Origin: Pseudomonadota bacterium
GTDB taxonomy: Bacteria; Pseudomonadota; Alphaproteobacteria; Rhizobiales; Xanthobacteraceae
Length of the DNA stretch: 13,288 bases
Assembly (NCBI GenBank): GCA_023422775.1
Contig: JAFAGM010000034.1
Location: 1-13,288 of the forward strand
Direction of reading: 5' to 3'
Shown: piece by piece, positions 7,317-13,288 of the stretch
How the letters are laid out: every line of letters starts with the position of its first letter
Numbering within the stretch: position 1 is the first letter of the stretch
Program-made: the position numbers and the translations under genes
The notes under the pieces: model-generated
What the model was told of the DNA's origin: nothing
The model's input: only the letters and a program-made list of their open reading frames with translations
The model's database searches: none

Positions 7317-7370
7317 TTGACCGACCGCAACTTGGATGCGCGCAACGTGGTTATCTTTGCGCTGGCGCAA
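7317..7370. promoter_or_regulatory. Cluster of three FNR/FixK/NnrR-type sites (TTG-N8-CAA)
   Basis: Three 14-base sites with the CRP/FNR-family layout lie within 54 bases: TTGAC-CGAC-CGCAA (7317-7330), TTGGA-TGCG-CGCAA (7332-7345) and the perfect palindrome TTGCG-CTGG-CGCAA (7357-7370, extended to TTTGCGC-TG-GCGCAAA at 7356-7371). All three carry an exact CGCAA half, so TTGCG reads toward the receptor gene. The TTGCG-N4-CGCAA form is what I recall for alphaproteobacterial NnrR, the NO-responsive regulator; the first and third also fit the FixK2 pattern TTG(A/C)-N6-(T/G)CAA. The likely target is the minus-strand receptor/ABC/nnrS cluster, whose last gene belongs to a family known to be under such control. 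The divergent EF-G-like gene starts more than 200 bases away and may or may not respond. Confidence 0.72.
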
Positions 7371-7371
7371 A

Positions 7372-7577
7372 CAGCGGCTGGGTCAACATTACTTTCGTTC
7401 TAAGATGGCGCGGGAGGACGAGCGCCTCCGATCCGGAGGGATCTCGCGCATGGCGCGGTGCGCGTTTCACGATGCACCGCAGCGAAATTTTTCCTGCTTG
7501 CCAAAATCGCAGGACAGGCGGAGCATCCGATCCGCCGACCCAATCAAGGGCCGAGCTCCAAAGGTAAGGAGGCGGCA
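7372..7577 (+). other. Leader region upstream of the EF-G-like gene
   Basis: The stretch has no convincing gene. TAAGAT at 7401-7406 is a weak -10 candidate without a good -35. The only strong signal is the ribosome-binding site AAGGAGG at 7566-7572, five bases before the ATG at 7578. Upstream codons in the same frame are open back to 7458 but lack a ribosome-binding site and family resemblance, so I treat them as untranslated. Confidence 0.45.
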
Positions 7578-9626
7578 ATGGGACAAGACGTCAGAAGTCC
7601 CCGTGGTCCACGGTGCATCGCGCTGGTGGGCCCTTTCCAAAGCGGTAAAACCACACTTCTGGAAGCGATACTGGCGCGAACGGGCGCCATCAAGAATGCC
7701 GGCAGCGTCGACGCTGGAACTTCGGTCGGCGATTCCAGCCCCGAGGCGCGGAACCACAAGATGGGCGTGGGCGTCTGCGCCGCCACGACCACCTTCATGG
7801 GCGACAGTTACACCTTCATCGATAGTCCCGGCTCCATCGAGTTCGCGCACGACATGCGCGCCGCGCTTCCCGCGGTCGATGCCGCGGTGGTGGTCTGCGA
7901 GGCGGACGAGAAGAAGCTGCCGCAACTGCAGATCATCCTGCGCGAGCTGGAGGATCTCGGCATTCCCCGTTTTCTGTTCCTGAACAAGATCGACCGCGCC
8001 AGCAAGCGCATTCGCGAGACGCTCGCCACCCTGCAGCCGGCCTCGCGCGTGCCGCTGGTGCTGCGCCAGATTCCGATCTGGAACGGCGATCTGATCGAAG
8101 GCTTCGTCGATCTCGCGCTGGAGCGCGCCTTCGTGTACCGCGAGCACAAGCCTTCCGAAGTCGTCGCGCTGGAAGGAGGCAATCTCGACCGCGAGAAGGA
8201 AGCGCGCTTCTCGATGCTGGAAAAGCTCGCCGATCACGACGATGCGCTGATGGAGCAGTTGCTGGATGATATCCAGCCGCCGCGCGACGCCGTGTTCGAC
8301 GATCTCGCCCGCGAATTGCGCGAGGGCCTGATTTGCCCCGTTCTGCTCGGTTCGGCCGCGCGCGAGAACGGCGTGCTGCGGTTGATGAAGGCGCTGCGGC
8401 ATGAGGCGCCCGGCGTGACCGAAACGGCAAAGCGCCTCGGTGCGTCGTCGCAGAAGGATGCGCTGGCCTATGTGTTCAAGACCATGCATTTGCAGCACGG
8501 CGGCAAGCTTTCGCTGGTCCGCCTGCTCGCCGGTCACCTCGATGACGGCGCGACGCTGCAATCCTCGTCCGGCGAAGCGGGGCGGGTTTCCGGGATCCTT
8601 GCGGTCAGCGGCGGGCACGACACCAAGCGGGCGTCGGCGGAAGCCGGCGAGACGATTGCACTCGGCAAGCTCGACGCGGTCAAGACCGGCGACACGCTGT
8701 CGAGCGGCAAGACCGCCCCGCCGTCGCTCGTGAAGGTCGAGCCGACGCCGCCGGTGCTGTCGGTCTCGATCGCTGCGACCGACCGCAAGGACGACGTCAA
8801 GCTCGGCCAGGCCTTGCTGCGCCTCAACGAGGAAGATCCTTCGCTGACGATGATCCAGAACCCGCGCACCCACGACACCGTGCTGTGGGGGCAGGGCGAA
8901 ATGCATCTGCGCGTCGCACAGGAGCGCCTCAAGGATCGCTTCGGCGTCAACGTCAAATCGCAGCCGCCCGCGATCGGCTATCAGGAGACCATCCGCAAAT
9001 CCATCACCCAGCGCGGCCGCCACAAGAAGCAATCCGGCGGCCACGGTCAGTTCGGCGACGTGGTGCTGGAGATCAAGCCGATGCCGCGCGGCACCGGTTT
9101 CGAGTTCCACGAAAAGGTCGTCGGCGGCGCGGTGCCGCGCAACTATATCGGCGCGGTGGAGGAGGGCGTGGTCGACGGGCTTGCCAAGGGCCCGCTCGGC
9201 TTCCCCGTCATCGACCTCGAGGTGACGTTGACGGATGGCTCCTATCATAGCGTCGATTCCTCCGATCTCGCCTTCCGCACGGCGGCGCGGATCGGCATGA
9301 GCGAGGCGCTGCCGCAGTGCCAGCCGGTGCTGCTGGAGCCGATCCACATGGTGGAAATCGTCTGCCCGACCGAGGCGACCGCAAAGATCAACGCCATCCT
9401 GTCGGCACGGCGGGGCCAGATCCTGGGCTTCGACACCCGCGAGAACTGGCCGGGCTGGGACTGCGTCCGCGCCACCATGCCTGAAGCCGAGATCGGCGAC
9501 CTGATCGTGGAATTGCGTTCCGCCACCGCCGGCGCCGGCGGTTTCACGAGGCAGTTCGACCGCATGGCCGAAGTCACCGGCCGCGCCGCGGACCAGATCA
9601 TCGCCGCACATCGTGTTGCAGCGTAG
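7578..9626 (+). CDS. EF-G-like translation factor GTPase (EF-G paralogue)
   Basis: The product is 682 residues with the five-domain plan of elongation factor G. The P-loop GPFQSGKTT (18-26) replaces the usual AHVDHGKTT. The G3 motif is DSPGS (82-86), where ordinary EF-G has DTPGH with the catalytic histidine; here it is Ser86. NKID (136-139) is intact. The EF-G domain II/III stretch LNEEDPSL and the domain IV stretch HKKQSGGHGQFG are present, and domain V has LEPIHMVEIVCP and SARRGQILGF. The family assignment is firm. The lost histidine and altered P-loop and switch I indicate a divergent paralogue, not the main EF-G of the str operon, perhaps with slow or altered GTP hydrolysis and a recycling or stress role. 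The ATG at 7578 follows a perfect AAGGAGG. It stands alone: divergent from the receptor gene and closed by a hairpin at 9638-9663. Confidence 0.9.
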   Translation: MGQDVRSPRGPRCIALVGPFQSGKTTLLEAILARTGAIKNAGSVDAGTSVGDSSPEARNHKMGVGVCAATTTFMGDSYTFIDSPGSIEFAHDMRAALPAVDAAVVVCEADEKKLPQLQIILRELEDLGIPRFLFLNKIDRASKRIRETLATLQPASRVPLVLRQIPIWNGDLIEGFVDLALERAFVYREHKPSEVVALEGGNLDREKEARFSMLEKLADHDDALMEQLLDDIQPPRDAVFDDLARELREGLICPVLLGSAARENGVLRLMKALRHEAPGVTETAKRLGASSQKDALAYVFKTMHLQHGGKLSLVRLLAGHLDDGATLQSSSGEAGRVSGILAVSGGHDTKRASAEAGETIALGKLDAVKTGDTLSSGKTAPPSLVKVEPTPPVLSVSIAATDRKDDVKLGQALLRLNEEDPSLTMIQNPRTHDTVLWGQGEMHLRVAQERLKDRFGVNVKSQPPAIGYQETIRKSITQRGRHKKQSGGHGQFGDVVLEIKPMPRGTGFEFHEKVVGGAVPRNYIGAVEEGVVDGLAKGPLGFPVIDLEVTLTDGSYHSVDSSDLAFRTAARIGMSEALPQCQPVLLEPIHMVEIVCPTEATAKINAILSARRGQILGFDTRENWPGWDCVRATMPEAEIGDLIVELRSATAGAGGFTRQFDRMAEVTGRAADQIIAAHRVAA

Positions 9627-9637
9627 TTGACGGCGAT

Positions 9638-9663
9638 CGCCGCGGCCCAGTTTGGCCGCGGCG
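9638..9663 (+). terminator. Strong GC hairpin after the EF-G-like gene
   Basis: CGCCGCGGCC (9638-9647) pairs perfectly with GGCCGCGGCG (9654-9663) around the six-base loop CAGTTT, twelve bases after the stop codon. The stem is typical of a terminator, but the following bases (GTTCGCGCGGG) give no run of T, so termination may be imperfect or Rho-assisted. Confidence 0.65.
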
Positions 9664-9674
9664 GTTCGCGCGGG

Positions 9675-9701
9675 TTGACACATCTTCTGGGAAGATAAAT
9701 T
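9675..9701 (+). promoter_or_regulatory. Candidate aroE promoter with internal palindrome
   Basis: TTGACA (9675-9680) is a perfect -35 hexamer. The best -10 is TAAATT (9696-9701), four of six matches but with a short 15-base spacer. The spacer is nearly filled by the inverted repeat ATCTTC-TGG-GAAGAT (9682-9696), which would place a bound protein squarely on the promoter. Confidence 0.4.
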
Positions 9702-9738
9702 GATCGTCGTGGCCGGGTTGATCCCGGCCATAGACGTC
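9701..9738. repeat. Palindromic intergenic repeat in the aroE leader
   Basis: TGGCCGGG (9710-9717) pairs with CCCGGCCA (9723-9730) around TTGAT, flanked by GTCGT on the left and GACGTCCT on the right. I recall closely similar units (GTCATGGCCGGG...CCCGGCCATGACG) scattered through Bradyrhizobium-type genomes, so this looks like one copy of a dispersed family different from the one at 811-903. It ends a few bases before the aroE ribosome-binding site. Confidence 0.55.
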
Positions 9739-9756
9739 CTTGAGGAGGTTGCTGTC

Positions 9757-10590
9757 GTGACCAAGCCCCCCGCCGCCTGTCTGATCGGATGGCCGGCCGC
9801 GCATTCGCGGTCGCCGCTGATCCATCATTACTGGCTGCGCACGCTCGGCATCGAGGGCGGATACGTCATCGAGGCGGTGCCGCCCGACGAGTTCAAGGAT
9901 TTCCTGTTCCGGCTGTCGCACCGCGGCTTCGTCGGCGCCAACGTCACCATTCCGCACAAGGAGCGTGCGCTGGCGCTGTCGAAACCGGACGAGCGCGCGC
10001 GTGCGGTGGGCGCCGCCAATACGCTGTGGCTTGCCGACGGCGAACTGTGCTCGACCAACACCGACGTCGAGGGCTTCATCAACAACCTCGATTCCAGCGC
10101 GCCCGGCTGGGACACAACCGAGGATGCGCTGGTGCTGGGCGCCGGCGGCTCGGCGCGCGCCGTGGTGTTCGGATTGCTCGATCGGGGCGTCAAGCGCCTG
10201 CATCTCGCCAACCGCACCATCGAGCGCGCCCGCGCGCTGGCGGATGAGTTCGGACCGCGCGTTCTGCCCGTTGTGTGGGATGCGGTGCCGGATCTGCTCC
10301 CGCGTGCTGGGCTGCTGGTGAACACGACATCGCTCGGCATGCACGGCCAGCCCGCGCTCGAACTCGATGTCGGCCTGCTGCCGTCGAACGCCGTCGTCGC
10401 CGATATCGTCTATGTGCCGCTGCAAACGCCGCTGCTGGCGGCGGCTTCCGCGCGCGGGCTGAAGACGGCCGACGGGCTCGGCATGCTGCTGCACCAGGCC
10501 GTGCGCGGGTTCGAATTGTGGTTCGGCCGGCGCCCGCAGGTCACCGCCGAACTCCGCTCCCTCGTCGAGGCCGATCTCGCAAAGGCATGA
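9757..10590 (+). CDS. aroE: Shikimate dehydrogenase (NADP+)
   Basis: The enzyme reduces 3-dehydroshikimate to shikimate with NADPH, the fourth step of chorismate synthesis, in the cytoplasm. The product is 277 residues, the usual length. Visible residues: the shikimate-binding serines S17 and S19 in AHSRSP, catalytic lysine K68 in NVTIPHKE, N88 in AANTLW, catalytic D103 in STNTDVEGF, the dinucleotide loop GAGGSA (128-133), the NADP-selecting NRT (152-154), NTTSLGM (189-195), and Q247 in GMLLHQA. The GTG at 9757 is preferred because GAGGAGG lies eight bases upstream (9742-9748); the frame stays open upstream only through the palindromic repeat. It is a single-gene unit here, without the maf, coaE or dnaQ neighbours I would expect beside an alphaproteobacterial aroE, so it could be a second copy. 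Some relatives use quinate, but the motifs fit AroE. Confidence 0.93.
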   Translation: MTKPPAACLIGWPAAHSRSPLIHHYWLRTLGIEGGYVIEAVPPDEFKDFLFRLSHRGFVGANVTIPHKERALALSKPDERARAVGAANTLWLADGELCSTNTDVEGFINNLDSSAPGWDTTEDALVLGAGGSARAVVFGLLDRGVKRLHLANRTIERARALADEFGPRVLPVVWDAVPDLLPRAGLLVNTTSLGMHGQPALELDVGLLPSNAVVADIVYVPLQTPLLAAASARGLKTADGLGMLLHQAVRGFELWFGRRPQVTAELRSLVEADLAKA

Positions 10591-10621
10591 CCACGCCGCC
10601 GATGTGAGGCCACGCGCGACT

Positions 10622-10662
10622 CCATAACCACGTCGTCCCGGCGAACGCCAGGACCGACGATA
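10622..10662. repeat. Imperfect inverted repeat between convergent aroE and the lactate dehydrogenase-type gene
   Basis: TCCCGGCG (10636-10643) pairs imperfectly with CGCCAGGA (10646-10653), one mismatch, around AA. CGTCGTCCCGGCGAACGCC resembles the end of a third dispersed Bradyrhizobium-type palindrome family as I recall it. Lying in the 86-base gap between two converging genes, it may serve both as a weak two-way terminator. Confidence 0.4.
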
Positions 10663-10676
10663 GGGTTTGCGCTCCC

Positions 10677-11813
10677 TCAAATCGCCAGAACGTTGTCGTC
10701 GATCTCGGCGATGGTGTTGACGCCGCACAGGCCCATGGTGGTGGTGAGCTCCTTGGCGAGGATGTCGATCGCCTTGGCGACGCCCTCTTGCCCGCCGGCT
10801 CCCAGCCCGTAGGCATAGGCGCGGCCGATCATGCAGGATTTGGCGCCGAGCGCGAGCGCGCGCATCACGTCCATGCCGGTGCGGATGCCGCCGTCGAACA
10901 TGATCTCCATCTTCGAGCCGACCGTATCGACGATCTCGGGCAGCACCTCGATCGATGACGGCGCGCCGTCGAGCTGGCGGCCGCCATGGTTGGAAACCAC
11001 GATGGCCTGCGCGCCGGTCTTGGCCGCGATCTCCGCGTCCTCGACATCCAGGATGCCCTTCAGCACCAGCTTGCCCGGCCAGATCGAGCGGATCCAGTCG
11101 ATGTCCTTCCAGTTCAGCGAGGTGTCGAACTGCGAATTGATCCAGGTCGACAGCGCGGTGATGTCCTCGCCGACCTTGAGGTGTCCGGCGAGATTGCCGA
11201 AGGTGCGGCGCTTGCCGCGCAGCACGCCGGAGACCCACGCAGGTTTGGTTGCGAAATCGATCAGCTTCGACAGCGACCATTCCGGCGGCACCGTCATGCC
11301 GTTCTTGATATCCTGGTGGCGCTGGCCGATCACCTGCAGGTCCACCGTCAGCACCAGCGCGGAGCATTTCGCCGCGATCGCGCGCTCGATCAGCGCCTTG
11401 ATGAAGCCGCGGTCCTTCATCACGTAGAGCTGGAACCAGAACGGCTTGTCGACGGCGGCGGCGATATCCTCGATCGAGCAGATCGACATCGTGCTCTGGG
11501 TGAAGGGGATGCCGGCGGCCTGCGCGGCGCGGCAGGCATGAATTTCGCCGTCGCCGTGCTGCATGCCGAGCAGGCCGACGGGGGCCAGGATCAGCGGCAT
11601 CGCCGCGGGCTCGCCCAGGATCGTGGTGGAGAGGTCGCGCTTCGAAACGTCGACCAGGATCCGCTGGCGGAACTTGATCTGGCGAAGGTCCTCGGAATTG
11701 GCGCGTAGCGTGTCCTCGGTATAGGAGCCGCGATCGGCGTAGTCGAAGAAGGCCCTGGGAACGCGCCGCTTGTGCAGTTCGCGCAGATCTTCGATGCAGG
11801 TGATGTGCTTCAT
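10677..11813 (-). CDS. lldD: FMN-dependent alpha-hydroxy acid dehydrogenase, L-lactate dehydrogenase type
   Basis: The product is 378 residues, the normal length of LldD. The family oxidises (S)-2-hydroxy acids, here most likely L-lactate to pyruvate, with FMN, passing electrons to the respiratory quinone pool at the inner membrane. Visible residues: Y25 in FDYADRG, LAPVGLLG (76-83), QLY with Y130, LTVD (155-158), lysine K252 in LVLKGI, the catalytic base H276 and substrate-binding R279 in SNHGGRQLDG, and the phosphate-binding FDGGIRTG (306-313). The VIGQRHQD stretch departs from the VPGxRxRD seen in many LldD proteins, so glycolate or another hydroxy acid remains possible. The ATG at 11813 is supported by family length; the ribosome-binding site is weak (GGA about seven bases upstream). 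The gene is divergent from the small conserved gene, with a palindrome between them, and convergent with aroE. Confidence 0.88.
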   Translation of the reverse strand: MKHITCIEDLRELHKRRVPRAFFDYADRGSYTEDTLRANSEDLRQIKFRQRILVDVSKRDLSTTILGEPAAMPLILAPVGLLGMQHGDGEIHACRAAQAAGIPFTQSTMSICSIEDIAAAVDKPFWFQLYVMKDRGFIKALIERAIAAKCSALVLTVDLQVIGQRHQDIKNGMTVPPEWSLSKLIDFATKPAWVSGVLRGKRRTFGNLAGHLKVGEDITALSTWINSQFDTSLNWKDIDWIRSIWPGKLVLKGILDVEDAEIAAKTGAQAIVVSNHGGRQLDGAPSSIEVLPEIVDTVGSKMEIMFDGGIRTGMDVMRALALGAKSCMIGRAYAYGLGAGGQEGVAKAIDILAKELTTTMGLCGVNTIAEIDDNVLAI

Positions 11814-11862
11814 GGACGTTCCGGCCCCTTCTTGAATTCCTTTTCAGTGGTGTCATCTATCA

Positions 11863-11880
11863 TGGTTGGTACGCCAACCA
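11863..11880. promoter_or_regulatory. Operator-like palindrome between lldD and the small conserved gene
   Basis: TGGTTGG (11863-11869) and CCAACCA (11874-11880) form a perfect seven-base inverted repeat around TACG. The core TTGG-TACG-CCAA resembles operators of FCD-type GntR regulators such as LldR and PdhR (ATTGGTNNNACCAAT), though the spacing is not identical. Lying 50-67 bases upstream of lldD, it is a candidate site for a lactate-responsive repressor. No regulator gene is in the window. Confidence 0.45.
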
Positions 11881-11921
11881 AATCGCAACTCGCGGCGCAT
11901 CTCGCGAGGCGAGGAAATGCC

Positions 11922-12101
11922 ATGACCGCACCGCGCAAGATTCCCAGCAATGACTCCGCCGCGCAGGATCGCGCGGAAAAGCGCCGGTTGGACGATGCCC
12001 TCGAGGAGGGGCTGGAAGAGACCTTTCCGGCCTCCGACCCGGTCAATGTCACCCAGCCGCCGCCCTCCAGGGGCGACCATCACATCAAGCGGCGGGACTA
12101 G
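11922..12101 (+). CDS. Small conserved protein with ETFPASDP motif, function unknown
   Basis: The product has 59 residues and no signal peptide or membrane segment. It is charged and probably unstructured at both ends. The middle reads RLDDALEEGLEETFPASDPV followed by NVTQPPPS. I recall the pattern LDEALEE(S/T)FPASDPP...QP from many short hypothetical proteins in rhizobia and other proteobacteria, but no function that I can name. The ATG at 11922 is chosen because GAGGAA lies five bases upstream. An in-frame ATG at 11862 would add 20 residues, but it lacks a ribosome-binding site and overlaps the palindrome at 11863-11880. It is divergent from lldD and followed by two overlapping hairpins. 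Confidence 0.72.
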   Translation: MTAPRKIPSNDSAAQDRAEKRRLDDALEEGLEETFPASDPVNVTQPPPSRGDHHIKRRD

Positions 12102-12103
12102 CG

Positions 12104-12130
12104 TTCCCGGCCGGGAAAATCTGATTTTCC
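12104..12130 (+). terminator. Two overlapping hairpins after the small gene
   Basis: TTCCCGG-CCGGGAA (12104-12117) is a perfect palindrome. Its right arm overlaps GGAAAAT-CTG-ATTTTCC (12114-12130), a seven-base stem with a three-base loop. The first begins three bases after the stop codon. The second ends with TTTTCC, so it could work as a terminator. The two stems exclude each other. Confidence 0.5.
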
Positions 12131-12202
12131 AGAAATGTCAAGGTATAACAACGCATTATGCATGACGCCGGTCGCGGCGGCCGTAATGATTCATCATATT
12201 TT

Positions 12203-12235
12203 TTGAACTCATTTTAGCGGCTGTGGGATTATAAC
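12203..12235 (+). promoter_or_regulatory. Candidate glmM promoter region, weak
   Basis: The 219-base gap before glmM holds an AT-rich island. TTGAAC (12203-12208) is followed by GATTAT (18-base spacer, 12227-12232) or TATAAC (21-base spacer, 12230-12235). Neither combination is ideal. No other structure stands out between here and the glmM start. Confidence 0.3.
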
Positions 12236-12320
12236 CCTTTTGCGCACGTTACGATGGGAGCGTGTTCGGGGATTCGCGGCTATCATGGCCGGCAGGAGCC
12301 CTGGGATCGCTGGGGGACAC

Positions 12321-13288
12321 ATGAGCCGCAAATATTTCGGTACCGACGGGATTCGGGGCCGCGCCAATGGGTTGATCACGCCGGAACTCGCGCTCAAGGT
12401 GGGGCAGGCGGCCGGGCTGGTGTTTCAACGCGGCGAGCACCGCCACCGCGTCGTGATCGGCAAGGATACCCGTCTCTCCGGCTACATGATCGAATACGCG
12501 ATGGTGGCAGGCTTCACCTCTGTCGGCATGGACGTGCTGCTGCTCGGCCCGATGCCGACCCCGGCGGTCGCGATGCTGACCAAATCGATGCGCGCCGATC
12601 TCGGTGTGATGATTTCGGCCTCGCACAATCTGTTCGAGGACAACGGCATCAAGCTGTTCGGCCCGCAGGGTTTCAAATTGTCCGACGACGTCGAGAAGCA
12701 GATCGAGCAACTGCTCGACGAGCCGATGGATCGCCGGCTGGCGCAGAGCGCCAGCCTCGGGCGCGCCCGCCGTATCGACGGCGTTCATGACCGCTATATC
12801 GAGTTCGCCAAGCGCACGCTGCCGCGCGAACTCTCGCTCGACGGCCTGCGCGTGGTGATCGATTGCGCGCATGGTGCGGCCTACAAGGTGGTGCCGGAAG
12901 CGCTGTGGGAATTGGGCGCCGACGTCGTCGCGATCGGCGTCGAACCTGACGGTTTCAACATCAACAAGGAATGCGGCTCGACCTCGCCGGAAGCGCTGGC
13001 GAAGAAGGTGCGCGAGATGCGCGCCGACATCGGCATCGCGCTCGACGGCGACGCCGATCGCGTCATCCTGGTCGACGAGCGCGGACATGTGGGCGACGGC
13101 GACCAGTTGCTCGCGGTGATCGCGCAGAGCTGGAAGGAAGACGGCCGCCTCGCCAGGCCCGGCATCGTCGCCACCGTGATGTCGAACCTCGGGCTGGAAC
13201 GTTTCCTCGCCGGCCAGGGCATCGGCATGGTGCGTACACCGGTCGGTGACCGCTATGTGCTCGAACAGATGCTCACGCAGGGCTACAA
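12321..13288 (+). CDS. glmM: Phosphoglucosamine mutase, N-terminal part (3' end outside window)
   Basis: The enzyme converts glucosamine-6-phosphate to glucosamine-1-phosphate on the way to UDP-N-acetylglucosamine for peptidoglycan and lipopolysaccharide, in the cytoplasm. The window holds 322 codons of about 448, with no stop. It starts MSRKYFGTDGIRG, the family's characteristic opening. The phosphorylated serine is S101 in MISASHN; the Mg2+-binding loop is DGDADR with D242, D244 and D246; and the sugar-binding stretch TPVGDRYV is at 306-313. All key residues present in this part are intact. The ATG at 12321 follows GGGGGA with a four-base gap. In many alphaproteobacteria glmM follows folP and ftsH; here its upstream neighbour is the small ETFPASDP gene, separated by 219 bases, so it probably has its own promoter. 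Confidence 0.95.
   Translation, partial: MSRKYFGTDGIRGRANGLITPELALKVGQAAGLVFQRGEHRHRVVIGKDTRLSGYMIEYAMVAGFTSVGMDVLLLGPMPTPAVAMLTKSMRADLGVMISASHNLFEDNGIKLFGPQGFKLSDDVEKQIEQLLDEPMDRRLAQSASLGRARRIDGVHDRYIEFAKRTLPRELSLDGLRVVIDCAHGAAYKVVPEALWELGADVVAIGVEPDGFNINKECGSTSPEALAKKVREMRADIGIALDGDADRVILVDERGHVGDGDQLLAVIAQSWKEDGRLARPGIVATVMSNLGLERFLAGQGIGMVRTPVGDRYVLEQMLTQGY

Noticed and set aside
7458..7577. Forty-codon N-terminal extension of the EF-G-like protein
   Set aside because: The perfect AAGGAGG lies just before the ATG at 7578, and the P-loop then falls at the usual distance from the N-terminus.
7467..9764. A 765-codon open frame on the minus strand covering the whole EF-G-like gene
   Set aside because: It is antisense to a gene with clear family motifs. 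In high-GC DNA the complementary frame of a real gene often lacks stops. The composition (rich in R, A, H, D, Q) is typical of such shadows and no domain is recognisable.
9598..11856. A 752-codon minus-strand frame spanning the lactate enzyme and aroE
   Set aside because: It overlaps lldD in a shifted frame and aroE in antisense, with Arg-rich low-complexity translation and no motif; both overlapped genes are clearly real.
11862..11921. ATG at 11862 as the start of the small ETFPASDP protein
   Set aside because: No ribosome-binding site and it overlaps the operator-like palindrome; the ATG at 11922 has GAGGAA at proper spacing.
1..13288. tRNA, rRNA, CRISPR array, insertion sequence or phage genes
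   Set aside because: I saw no tRNA cloverleaf signature, no rRNA sequence, no repeat-spacer pattern and no transposase, integrase or phage structural motif in any reading frame.

Overview
The window looks like chromosome from a Bradyrhizobium-type alphaproteobacterium (Nitrobacteraceae). The reasons are high GC, GTG starts with strong Shine-Dalgarno sites, protein sequences typical of that group, and intergenic palindromes of the kinds I recall from Bradyrhizobium and Rhodopseudomonas genomes. This is inferred from pattern recognition; no database search was run.

Layout. 1-738 (+): 3' part of an aspartate-type aminotransferase. 739-1048: palindromic repeat element joined to the last ~47 codons of a DUF992-type gene (remnant). 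1045-7206 (-): a five-gene cluster read right to left: TonB-dependent outer-membrane receptor, periplasmic substrate-binding protein, ABC permease, ABC ATPase, NnrS. The last four genes are chained by 4-base stop/start overlaps (GTGA or ATGA). 7207-7577: divergent regulatory region with three TTG-N8-CAA sites of the FNR/FixK/NnrR kind. 7578-9626 (+): an EF-G paralogue whose G3 motif lacks the catalytic histidine, followed by a strong hairpin. 9757-10590 (+): aroE, with a palindromic leader. 10677-11813 (-): an FMN-dependent L-lactate dehydrogenase-type enzyme, convergent with aroE. 11922-12101 (+): a small conserved protein with an ETFPASDP motif, divergent from the lactate enzyme across a palindromic operator candidate. 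12321-end (+): 5' part of glmM.

How the genes work together. The clearest functional unit is the receptor/ABC/NnrS cluster. It encodes an envelope-spanning import route (outer-membrane receptor, periplasmic binder, nitrate/taurine/sulfonate-class ABC importer) ending in NnrS, a heme-copper membrane protein of the nitric oxide response. The promoter region carries one perfect palindrome, TTGCG-CTGG-CGCAA, plus two further TTG-N8-CAA sites just beside it. This suggests that import of an unknown ligand is switched on by low oxygen or nitric oxide through FixK2 or NnrR. The ligand cannot be read from the sequence; a metal chelate is one possibility and an organosulfur compound another. This cluster is the best candidate here for an undescribed system. 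The remaining genes (aminotransferase, EF-G-like, aroE, lactate enzyme, glmM) look like independent transcription units for ordinary metabolism and translation.
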